Below are positions 36,899 to 48,300 of a DNA stretch of 64,000 bases, in pieces. Origin of the DNA: Mansonella perstans (lineage: Eukaryota > Nematoda > Chromadorea > Rhabditida > Onchocercidae); assembly GCA_037074765.1 (NCBI GenBank), contig JBAMDO010000002.1:372001-436000 (forward strand), read 5' to 3'. Numbering within the stretch: the first letter of the stretch is position 1; every line of letters starts with the position of its first letter. The translations under genes were made by a program, and so were the position numbers. The notes beneath the pieces were generated by a model. It was not told the origin of the DNA. It saw nothing but the letters and a program-made list of their open reading frames with translations, and did not search any database.

Positions 36899-39800
36899 AT
36901 GGGTGATCGTAATGTAGAAAAACTAATCCGAAAATATGTTGATAAACGAGATGATAAACTTGTGGATATTGTGGAACGATGCTTGCGAAAAGGTTATGAT
37001 TATGAGAAGATGAGGGATCGTGTCGGTGATTATCTCCGTGATTCAACTGCACGGAAGCGTTTAATCGATGCACTGTCTGATGCCTTTCCACAATTTGCTC
37101 GAAGACGGAAACACCGGGTATGTGTTTTTATGCCATTACATCTTTTTATTGTTCTATGGTTTAATATAAGCTATTCAGAATGTTTCATTTTTGAGACTCT
37201 CTTAAGACGTGCATTTAAATTTTAAATGTTTGTATAACTTACGCGTTACTATTCCAAGTCCTCATCTATCTTTTCTTATTCGGTGCAAGGGGTCTATCAC
37301 TATTTTTCGTTTTATCACTATGAGTCTATCACTAATTTTTACTGCAAGATGATTGTAATCGTTTGAAGCCAAAACAATTTTCATCTTTAATTTCTGAAAT
37401 GATGAAATTATGTGAATTTCAGTTCGAGGAAACGAAAGATGTTAAAGAAGATGGTTCATTGAAGAAGCCTAAACTTGAAGAACGATCGGATTCTAATCCA
37501 ACACCAGTCGTTTCGAAACCTGTATTGTCAAATGCTGCTGCTGTTATCAAAACAGAATCAAAGAAATCAGATGAAATTACGGAAGAAGTAGGTTTTATAT
37601 CAGAAAATTGGTTTAAAAATTTCGTAAAACCGATGTTTTTGATTGATATTTGTTACACAGAAAAACTCATGTTGTTTTGAAGTAATAGGTGCTAAAAAGC
37701 TTTTTAGCCCTTTTTTGCCGATATATGATTAGTTTTCCTTTACAATGGTTTACAACGATATGCAGATCGCAAAGGAAAACCAAAACGCAGTAACTGATAA
37801 GAACATATTACTTTAATTTGATTTTTCTGCAGTCCATATTCTTGAAATTTCTTTGTCAAAAAAATTTTGCTGCAGGGTTGAGGACTGTACGTTACGAAAT
37901 AAGCGCATTGTGAGTTGAGCTTACATACAGACAATTTCAGGAACTCAAAAGTAAGGAATTGATGTATCAAGCTCAAATGGCGATTGAAGAGCGGAAGCGG
38001 CAGTTAAACCTTACAGCTAGGCCTGGCATAGTAGCCCAAGCTGTAATTTCAAAAGCATCAAAACTGAATACAAAGGAGGCTAGCATGTTCATGAATTACT
38101 CAATGGAAAAAATTAATAGGTTCTAGATTTTCCTTAATTTTTTTCAAATTTGGTTTTGCGAAAGTTGAATTGTAAGACAATTAAAATTTTGCTTAAGGCA
38201 ATGATTTTCTAGGGTCAAAGAACTAAAAGAAAAATTGGCACAGCGAACAGCAACGGTCGCGCAACTTATCAAGAAGGATGCAGGCAGTGGTGCAGTTTCA
38301 AAAGTAAAACCAGTCGATGAACCGGAACAGAAAGTTATCGAACATTTAGATCCTCGTATTAGGTCAATATTTATTGTATTTTAGATATCATACTGTGTAA
38401 ATTTTAACTAATAGTCATAAAGAAGGGACTCTTTCAAGGACTTAATTAAAGTGGTTTCTAGTCTAGGATTTATGTATGAAGATGAGTCTAATTTTGATTT
38501 CAGTTTAAAATCTGCTCAGCGGAAGCAACGTGCAATTGTTTTCCATGATAAAGGCGAATTTGAAAAATTAGCCCAACGTGAGCGAGCAAAAGCTCGTTTA
38601 GCAATTTTGCAGGCAGAAATCACGCAAATAGCCAAGAAAACAGGGATGTCCTCGTCAGTAAAACTGGCTATGCTAACTCCGTCATCTTCTGCGGTATGTT
38701 AACCACATTTGAGCAATCCACCTTGAAGACAGGAAGGGAGAAAGCGACTGTCGTCTTTCTTGTCTTTGCTATGATCACCGGGAGAATGACGCATTTCAAA
38801 TATGGTTCAAGTTTAAATATTCAAGTTTCCAGGTGAGTGATGTTCCAGTCGTAGAATGGTGGGATGAAGTCGTATTAAGTGGCGGTTATGACATGATACC
38901 TGATGAGAGCATGGATTCCGACGACAAGTATGTAAAAACAATCACGAACTTAGTCGAGCATCCTATTCAGCTCAAACCCCCCGATGAGCCGCTTCAACCA
39001 CAATATCTGAAAGCAAGCATTTACTACTGCTTGTAAATGAAATTTTTTTTTATTTTTTTTCCGTAAATTCTTTTTTCCTTTTTACTTTTATTTAAAAATT
39101 CCTTTTTGTTTGTAAAGGTTTATCTGACAAGTCGAGAGCGAAAAAAGATTCGGCGACAGAATAGAAAAGAAGCACAAAAGGAACAAACCGAGAAAATAAG
39201 GTTTCTATACTGATAATTTTTATTTTTCGATTCTGCTGGTTGAATTTTCGAACCTGATGGATTTCTTGGTCTTACCGTAAGTTCACTGAATTGAATTTTA
39301 CCTTCAGGTTAGGTTTAATCAAAGCACCAGAGCCGAAAGTTAAATTATCAAATTTGATGAGAGTTCTGGGTTCGGATGCCGTCCAGGATCCGACTAAAGT
39401 TGAAGTTCATGTACGAAAACAAATGGCTGAAAGACAGCGGAAGCATGAAGTGGCAAATCAGCAAAGAAAGCTTACTAAAGAGCAGCGATCGGAAAAAAAG
39501 ATCCGAAAAATTAAGGAAGACACCTCGTTGGCTGTTCATATGGCAGTTTATAAGTTAGTTTTTAATTAGTGAAACATTTAATTATAATTAAAAATACCAA
39601 TTCTGCAAAAGCTAAACTTTAAATTCAAAGATTTGGACTTTATTTTTACTTTTTTAATGATTAGATGAAACACAGTGAAAGTGGTAGTCGTTTGTTAAAA
39701 GCTTACTGTGAATAGAAAAATGAGGAATAAATATATCTCTTTTCAGGGTTAAATCTTTGACTCATCCAGCAAAAAAATTTAAAGTTGAGATGAATGCTAG

Positions 39801-40616
39801 GCAATTGCATATGACTGGTTTGATTCTGTTGCACAATAACATCAATCTTGTAATTGCTGAAGGCGGTACGTTTGAAATTTATTAAATTTTATATATTGGA
39901 TTGTGTATAATTCTGCTAGTATTGGAGGGACATCTGTTATTCTGTTTATTTCAGGACCGAAACAACAGAAAGCATTCAAGAATTTGATGTTAAATCGGAT
40001 CAAATGGGGGGATGAAATCATTGGTCAAAAAAAGGAAGCCGAAAACAAAGATACACCTGGTGAAAGAAATGAGTGTACCTTGGTTGGTTAAGTTTTCTTT
40101 CGAGTGAAAATTCAGCAACTTCAGAACTTGGGATGAAAATAAACGGAAAATTATTAAAAGTCTTGAATGTGATAATGAAGAATAGCTCTCTCTATACTTT
40201 ATGATTTTCTCGGCCGGAATCAAATTTTTAAAATTTTTGAAAACTTCAGTTCTTTCATAAATTTCAAAAATTTTGAGCTAGTTCCCCTGTCAACCCACAA
40301 TTTCATTTTCCTCTTGAAAGACATTTTTTAAAATAGTTATTGAAATATCTTCATAGAGAGCTTAAATATCAGGATAAAGTAAGATGCAGATATCATTTTT
40401 GTTGTTTTATTATTATTTTTTTTTTATTTTTTTTTTCGAGTTTTGGGATTTTAGATTTGGGAAGGTATCCAGAAACGACGAAATTTTGGTGAAATGAAGT
40501 GTATGATTGCTACATTAGAGAAGCAAGCAAGGGAAATTTTGGAGAAACATGAAGCGGCACATCTTTGGGATCTCGCTTATAGTACTTCACTTTTGGCGGA
40601 TGAAGTCAGTGTTTAG
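36899..40616 (+). CDS. prp-3: U4/U6 small nuclear ribonucleoprotein PRP3
   Basis: Binds the U4/U6 duplex in the U4/U6.U5 tri-snRNP; nuclear. Eleven exons: 36899-37117, 37423-37587, 37941-38119, 38213-38362, 38504-38693, 38833-39012, 39118-39200, 39308-39553, 39747-39865, 39955-40082, 40455-40616; 606 residues. N-terminal PWI-like domain (residues 1-70, with [18 protein letters not shown]), a Lys/Glu-rich linker, then the PRP3 domain ([63 protein letters not shown]), then the C-terminal DUF1115 part ([50 protein letters not shown]). The exon ending at 39012 requires a GC donor (AAA|GCAAGC); the nearby GT gives a stop. Exon 5 has a second in-frame acceptor at 38461 that would add 14 residues. 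It probably follows rpl-21 in one transcription unit. Confidence 0.96.
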
Positions 40617-41589
40617 GTTCTGTTTAGGATTTATGCAAATTCTTGGTTTTGTAAAAGCATAGTTTGAACCTCAGGTGTATCTGTAATGAGAAGAATGCAG
40701 AAAATCGATTCACTATTTGGATTTGTTTTAGGGTCATAAAATTTGAATAATATTTTCTTTCTTAAAATGAGCCCTGCATGAACTGTTCTTCAATTTTTTC
40801 TCAGCTGAAAGTTCTCTGTGCTGAAAGCAAACCATTTTTTCTTTTTTTTTTTTTGTATTTAGTGCTTAAGAAATTTTTAGGCTCAGATTGTTTTACTTGA
40901 CACGGAATACTGCTTGTATTATCATATGAACAATGTTTATTTATGTAAACTTTGATTGAACATTATATTTGTTTTGGGGTATATTTCTCTATGAATCGTA
41001 TTGTTATGTACTTTTATTTTTTTTCTTTTCCTCTCAAAAAAATTCATATAATTCTACTAATTTCTAAGGATGTTCTGGTTTACTCCTAACACACACATTC
41101 ATTGTTCGGTGATAAAATATTTTACCACTGTCTTAACATTTTGAAACGGTTTTCAAATAAATTATTTCCCTCAATTTTTGCCTTGCATAGAGTTTCTTAC
41201 TTGTATGGCAGCCGGTGAATAATTAATTAGTCGTAGTTCTCACTGCTTAAAACTTTTGTAGTCGTTACTGGTTGTCCTTTTTTTTCAGGATATGATAGCA
41301 TTTGTATCTGCAGTGCAGTAGTTTGCAAGTTCCAAAAAATATTGGTACATTAATGACTTATCTGTTGAACTGCTAGACGGCTCATCCTATGTAAATGAAA
41401 GGTTAATCAGATGCAATCAAATCTATGGAATAGACTATTAAGTACTAAGAGTTAGGATTAACAACATTTCTATAAGCTAGTTTTAGCCAGAATATATTAT
41501 TACGTTTACAAAGGAATGGCATATTCCGTTCAATATGAAAATGAAAAGAATTTGTTTTTCAAAAGTTTCTTAAAATTTTACAGATAACA
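40617..41589. other. intergenic, prp-3 to unknown coiled-coil gene
   Basis: About 970 AT-rich bases with T-runs; no coding frame was recognised. The last bases before 41590 (ttttacag ending at 41583) resemble a spliced-leader acceptor for the next gene. Confidence 0.5.
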
Positions 41590-43681
41590 ATGATGAAGAA
41601 TGAAAATAGCTTAAAAGATGTGTTACATGAGAAAGTTGAAAAAATGAGTGCTGAAGTGGAACGCCTAAGGAAAGTACTTCAGGCTAAGGAAACTGTTTTA
41701 GAGGATGTAATTTGTGCCATAAATCAACTTCCAAGGCATCCGTTCAATAGGACATTAATTCAGGTAAGCGTTTCGTTTTATTTACGCAATAAACGTGAGC
41801 AGGACGTTTGCACTGATTACTTTAACTTATAAATTTTTTTTGGAACTGTAAAAAATTCATTTACTTAACGAATAAATAAATGAATATATGTAAGTTTAAC
41901 AAGTGTTAAAATCTTAGCATTCAGATCAGAATTTTATAAAGTATTTTAATCAAGATAAAACAGTAATGCATACATTAAATTCCATCATTGTATGTATATA
42001 TAAGTTTATATATTTATATATTTGTGGTAAAATTTCAATCAAAAATGCATTGATTACAGAATATCTTGAAATCAGAAGTGAAGCAGTTCGAAAGTTCTAA
42101 TTTGAATGGTTTTAAATGTTGCATTGCTTGGAGTGCATTGTTCCTCGAGGATATTTGTATCGCTGTTGAAGTAGAAAATGATACACATTATACTGTGTTA
42201 GTTTTTTTTTCCCCTTATTCTAAATAATTATTTCAATGACTTTTCAGTATTCACTAATTTTGATATTATTCAATGATGTGACAATTTCAAGTTTGTATTT
42301 TTCGATAATTTTTCGTCTTTTTTTTATTTAATCTCAATAAAGCAATAAATTATGAAAAATTAATAAAATTTTGATTTTTTCAATTTTTTGTTTTAGATTA
42401 CCTTCATGTGCTGCCATTTCCAACTGTGGTTTATCCGATACAACGACTGTCATTTTTGATGATTTGTTAATAAATCAAAATATTCCGTGAGTGTATTTTA
42501 AAATTTTTATTCCAGCAATAAAAAAAATTCAGTTTTGTCTCGAAATTTCTTGTAAAAGTTACATAATGAGGCAAAAACTTCGTTATTAAAATATTCAAAA
42601 TAGATTTTAGGGTGAAAAGATTATTTTGATGTGCGCATCAAAGATAAATGCAAAAAAATAACGTTCGTGCTAACTTCTATTAAGATATAAGTTGTATGTG
42701 GAATAATTCAATAAAGCATTCAGTTTATTGCTAAAATTTGTGGTCGCTTTTTTTAAAAAAATTTTAATAATTTAAAATATTTTTTACCAAAAAAAAACTA
42801 TTATTACTTGCAATGGAATAATTCGTGATTTTCAGGCGCGAAACAATTTTTGTATTTTAATTATATTACTTTAAATTAAGCTTTTTTTATCTTTAAATGG
42901 ACACTATTCCAATCTTTCATAATCAATTTTTTAAAACTTCTAAAATTGAGCGAATTGAAAATTTTAATGATACCATCATTATTGCAAAATTTCTAGGCCT
43001 CATAGTAAGCGAACATTGTTGGTTAGTTTTCGAAAAGGACTTTTGCTTGGCAAGCAAATAGTAGTGGTACTAGATTGTGATTTTGTATCTGTATCAGATT
43101 CATGCTCAGACTTCGCCATATTATCCTTTCTTCCATCAAACATTCGCAGCAGACAAACACAAATTGTAAATGTTCTTAAACTTGATAAACCATTGGAAAA
43201 ATTTTCCTTATCCGAAATGGACGATCTCTCCTTAAAAGGTTTGCTTTATTCTGACTTTTGCTAACCTTGAAATATTTGAAGCATTATAAATTTAGATGTT
43301 GAAATTTCTATTTGTTTATGAAATCACAATTATATTCTGAGATTTTGAGCTGCTGAATAAATATTTCAGCTGAAAAAAAGTTTTTCGGTATTTGATCTTG
43401 TTCTATAGAATTCATTTCATTTTTAATGAAATTTCAAGATTTCAGAAGGATTGAAATTATATCAGTGCCTTTATACTTGTTATTTTTCTAAGCTGCTCAA
43501 TATTACTCCATCCTATTTGCGCACTGTTCTTCGCAACATTGGCAAATTTAGGGAAATAGATTTTGGTAATTGGCAACTTTTCATCGGTGAGACCGATACG
43601 ATATGGAATAATTTTGTAATTTATGCTAATTCCTTATTTATGCAAGATTCCTCATCACAGTGTCGAGTTTTTTCAAAGTAA
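41590..43681 (+). CDS. uncharacterised protein with N-terminal coiled coil
   Basis: Five exons join cleanly in phase: 41590-41763, 42060-42196, 42397-42486, 42997-43238 and 43446-43681, giving 292 residues. An acceptor (acag ending at 41583) sits seven bases before the ATG, consistent with trans-splicing. Residues about 8-40 form a charged coiled coil (EKVEKMSAEVERLRKVLQAK). The rest looks like a globular alternating-strand domain with hydrophobic stretches (RTLLVSFRKGLLLGKQIVVV) and a C-terminal part with WQLFIGETDTIW. There is no signal peptide or clear TM segment. I do not recognise the family. Consistent splice phase, good splice sites and ordinary amino-acid composition make it a real gene; a divergent complex subunit is possible but is speculation. 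Confidence 0.8.
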
Positions 43682-45161
43682 TTTTTTTTATTATGATGGA
43701 AAATTGTTATTCAGCAATTTCAGGTTCCAAAATATTTACTGGGCTTTATATTTTTGCAAAACTCTGCTTAGGCAAATTGATTATTGCTTGTGAAATTAAT
43801 TTCAAAGTGAATTTCTTAGTTTAAAATCTAGCACTGTAAATTCAAGGGGACATATGTGATGTGCTTTGGAAATAATTAAAATAATGAATAACTACAAGTT
43901 TGATGTAAGCTAATTGATGTATTCCTGTATTCAAAATGTTTATTCTTAATTTTTTATATGCAGAAATGAATGTGATATGAACCGTTTCGCAGAAATTCTG
44001 GGTGGAAAGATCAAAAGCGATGAGATTACATGATATGGATCCGGATCGCTGATGAACGTAAACGTTATCATCAAACAATAAATAGGCTTACTGGATTTAA
44101 TTTTTTATTTAAATTTTTAACTTCTCTCCTTGATCCAGATTGAAAGTGAATCTGGATTGGTAATTCGGTTTGTTAAGGCATCTGCTTTGATTTTTTGAAA
44201 ATTTTATTGCAATATTCCGCTTTATTCATTAATTCTTAATTGAATGCTAGAAATGATTAAAGAAAATTGATTGATTGGAAAATTTTGGATAATAATCGGA
44301 CAGAAAATCTAATTTATCGCTTAAATTTTCATTTATTGTTTTGATCAATTTTAATAGCTTTTTATTCGTTACCATTTTAATTGCAGTCAACCACAGTAGT
44401 TTTTCACCGCTAACTTTTTCTATTGGAAATTTTTTCCTGCAATTCTCCAGAATACAAGTCTTCTAATAATGAATTCTTCCAAAAAATTCAAAAAATTCTT
44501 TTGCAAAAATTCCATATTTTATCAGACAAGGACTGTCTATAATAATGGCTCATTTCAATACTAACTACTATTTTTGACTCAACTAATCAATCTATTGCTA
44601 ACAGTGTTGGCTGATATTTTGCTAATATATAACATTTTCCATTAATTGTACAATAAAGAACACTTTCCATTAATTATACAAATATTCACTTGAATCCAAT
44701 CGACATATTCTTCAAATATAATCTCTTGTCTTTGCTTATTTGCATTTAATGCTAGTATTAAGTAGACAAAAAGAAAATTTTTTCTAATTTACGCTATTTG
44801 CAAAAATCTCCTAACGCTGAAATTCGGAAAATACATAATAGGTGAAAATAACAATATACAGTTCTGACAAATAAGTAGATAACATTTTAAACAACCTATA
44901 AGATTCGAAGGAATGTTGTGGAAGATTGTTTGAATTTTTTCTTTACAGTTGTCTTTTTTCGGATAACTGCCGCCCAATTCGAGGAATAAATGAATTTGTA
45001 TGTAAATTTCTGCAAATTTTTAATTACAAAAATATAAGTCAAATCAAGTGATGCAGTTTAAATATAATTTATTACCTAAAAGATTCAAGAATTTTAAAAT
45101 ATTTAGTCGACTCACTTTTTCTTACATCTATTATATTCTTATTCCTAAGCTATATCCAAAT
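43682..45161. other. intergenic stretch
   Basis: About 1.5 kb, AT-rich, with no recognisable exon on either strand. Short frames at 43842-44078 and 44789-44977 on the minus strand have no splice context or similarity. Confidence 0.5.
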
Positions 45162-45278
45162 ATGGCCAAAAATAATAAGAAACCAGTGAAGTTTGTCAAG
45201 TTTTTGCTTGGTCTTGTTATTTGTTCTTTATTAATATATTTCAAAAAGTACTGGGCTATTCTTGCAAACGCTTCTTAA
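45162..45278 (+). CDS. possible 38-residue single-TM microprotein
   Basis: ATG at 45162 opens a short frame: a basic start (MAKNNKKPVKFVKF), one hydrophobic helix (LLGLVICSLLIYF), KKYW and a short tail, with TAA at 45276-45278. The frame continues upstream to an ATG at 45048, but that part is Ile/Tyr/Phe-rich and looks like spacer. The shape fits a small tail-anchored or type II microprotein. There is no similarity I can name and its length allows chance occurrence. Confidence 0.25.
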   Translation: MAKNNKKPVKFVKFLLGLVICSLLIYFKKYWAILANAS

Positions 45279-45313
45279 ATTAGCAATTTGTTGAACAGTT
45301 TTTATTAAAAGAA

Positions 45314-48300
45314 TTAAATTCTCTTTAAAAACCTGCGATTGGCCGCTGAATCTGTTTGAGGAAAGATAAGCGATGAATCAAATGGTTTCGCGAAATCGTA
45401 TAATCCTTCGTTAAGATCCTTTAAATGTGATGTATAGGAATCGATATTTATACATCCTCGTTTCCCTCTAGTTACGGAAAATATTCGATTCGATTTCACT
45501 CCCGCACTACTATAAACCGACACATCTTTACTGCTTCCATAAGCTGCAGTAATGAATAAACCCATCTCCAAGTAGTTTTTCAAATGAAGCACTTTCTGTC
45601 TAGAAATAAAAATTTATACAGAATAAAGCGAAATTATCCGACAGCCATTTCCATACCTTGAAAATTCAAATTCATCAATTTTTGACAACTAAGAAACCTT
45701 CTGCCTAGAAATAAAAATTTATACAGAATAAAGCAAAATTGTCATCTGACAGCCACTTCCGTATCTTGAGATTCAAATTCATCAATTTTTGACAACTAAG
45801 AAAACTAACTAACCTAAGAGGATCTGTTGAAAATGATGGAGTAAAAATAAGAAGACCACAGGGGAAGTTATGAAGCGCAAGCCATAAAGCCACAACTTTA
45901 TGCTGCATGTCAGGTCTGGCAGTAATATAAATAATGGTGTAACCCTGGAATACATTTTGAATTGATTTGAACACTTTCAACATCAATTAATCTGACGCAC
46001 GAAAAAGGCATAACCAATTTTTATCATCTTATAAAAAAAATAAAAAAAAATCAATCAGTTATCCAGTTAACCAATCTGAAAATTTCAATATTTTCTTTGT
46101 TCAGTGGATAAAAAGAGAGAGAGAGTAACTAACCAAATCACACCAATATCGTACCACATCGACAACTCCTGGCCGAATACGTGGATCACGTCCCGTGACC
46201 GATACCGAAGCAGTAAGCGATCCATCAATACTAAACACCACAAACTGTTCACCGGGTGGCGCCACAGCAATATACAAATCCAGAAAAGAATGATCTCCAT
46301 GCACAATTAATTTCACACAGTGTATTCCAACCGGTAATCGCTTCTCAAGCTGCAATACCATATTTAATTCTTCAAATTAAATTTGAAATCATTTTTCTTC
46401 TCTGCCTTATTGTACAATTATTGGTTCATGAAACCAGCAAAAATAATGCACATAAAAATTAATACATACCTTTGATTCGTAGAATTTTGCATTTTTTTTA
46501 GAATTATTTTGTAGAATTAGAACTATTTGTATTTAAGAAACTATCAATTAAGAAATTTTCAAAATTAGAACAGTAGAATTTGAATTGAAATAAAAGTATA
46601 ATCAGAGAGTGAATGTTTTGAAAATTAATTTCTCGATTCTTGTTGAGCATTAAAAAAATGCGATAGCCATTAAACATAAAATAAAAAAAAAAAAAACCTC
46701 AAGTGCAATTTTTCCATGGGAATCAGTAATATCTATTTTAATCAGCTGCCAATCACCTCCATTTGGTCGCACATAAGCAGAAATATTTTCACGGCTTAAA
46801 GTAACTAAATCCATCGGTCCATAACAAAACCGTGCATGGATAATTTGTTCATTTCCTACTACGCAAATTACATCATTACCACTAAAACTCGGCGCCAAAT
46901 TGGCAACCTGTAAAAGATATCCTATATTTTCTCCTCCTTTAATACTAGTAATTTAAATTTGAAAAACTAAACTTAAAATTGAGATATAAGAATATGCGGA
47001 TTTATGAAGCGAAAACTGGTATTACTGGCCTTGTATTTAGTTCTCTTCTTATTCCACAGTGCAGGCTCCAGCTTAATTTCTGATGGAATTTTCGCAATAC
47101 GATGCAAATTTATTGGACGCATACCTATTATAGAATCCAAAAATCTTCTGAAAACATCACTCATTTTTGATAATCACATTAGCAAGGATGAATTTAAATT
47201 ATCATTTTAAATTTGAGTAAAATACTTTGACAATTTTTTTATTTCAAACTATAATCTATCAAGCGAAGAAAATTCTTGAAAATCCAACATCTATTTTTTA
47301 AATACAGATATTTGATAATTAGCTTCTTTTTTTACTCAAACAATCTTCACTAATAACACAAAGGTACATCATCGGTTACACACCATCAGTAATTAGGAAA
47401 TTGTCCTAATTACTGTAATTAATGGTATAAACTTTTTTTCCTTTCCCGACTATAAATGCGAGAAAAAAGAATCTTAATAGTTATTAAAAAAAAAAAAAAA
47501 TTTAATAAAAATTAAATTCTAGGATCAAGCAATCAAACAAACTTGAGAATAAAAGCAGCTACATCGTCACTTTCCCAGTATGAAGAATGAAGAATATCAT
47601 GAAGAGCTGATGACGGTGAAGTAATCATGGCATGCGAGGAGTACAGTGTATGATCGATACGATGATTACCCCAAAGTAATGATGAATTAAGTATACTGCA
47701 AAAAAAAAAAAAAAATTCTTAAGACATACACCAAAATTTTCAAAAGTGAAAAGAAAACAAAGACATATAAAAATATGAAAAATGAATTGCTGGAAAAATA
47801 TTACCAGCAGTATGCTTTAAAATTTTGAATTTCTCGAATATTTCCTGAGCATTTCACTTTTAGGGAATATCAAATATAACTTAGGTATATTATACATTAA
47901 CATAGCAAAGCTGCAACGAATATTTGCCTTATTTATAACCTATTTTCATATCGAAATAGGGCGTACAGATTAAGAAGATTAAGAAGCCAACTTTTACATT
48001 GCTTCTCTCGAATTAGCATTAAATTTGAGAATGCTTCAATCATTTTACCTATCATTATTTTTAACAGCATCAGCAGTATCATTGTAACGAGGCACATTAA
48101 CAGGTGACAACATTGCAAGTTGAGGATTTAATACTGGTTCAAGTCGAGCACCACATGCATCTATCGGATAGTAGATATTGAATAATTGATTATTACCTCC
48201 CAATGGTTCAACTTCTATAAGCAAATTAAACAAAACTTTTAATTTTGCATCAATTTTTAGTGTGAGCAATTAATTTCTCAAAAAGCAACAATAGAGTTTT

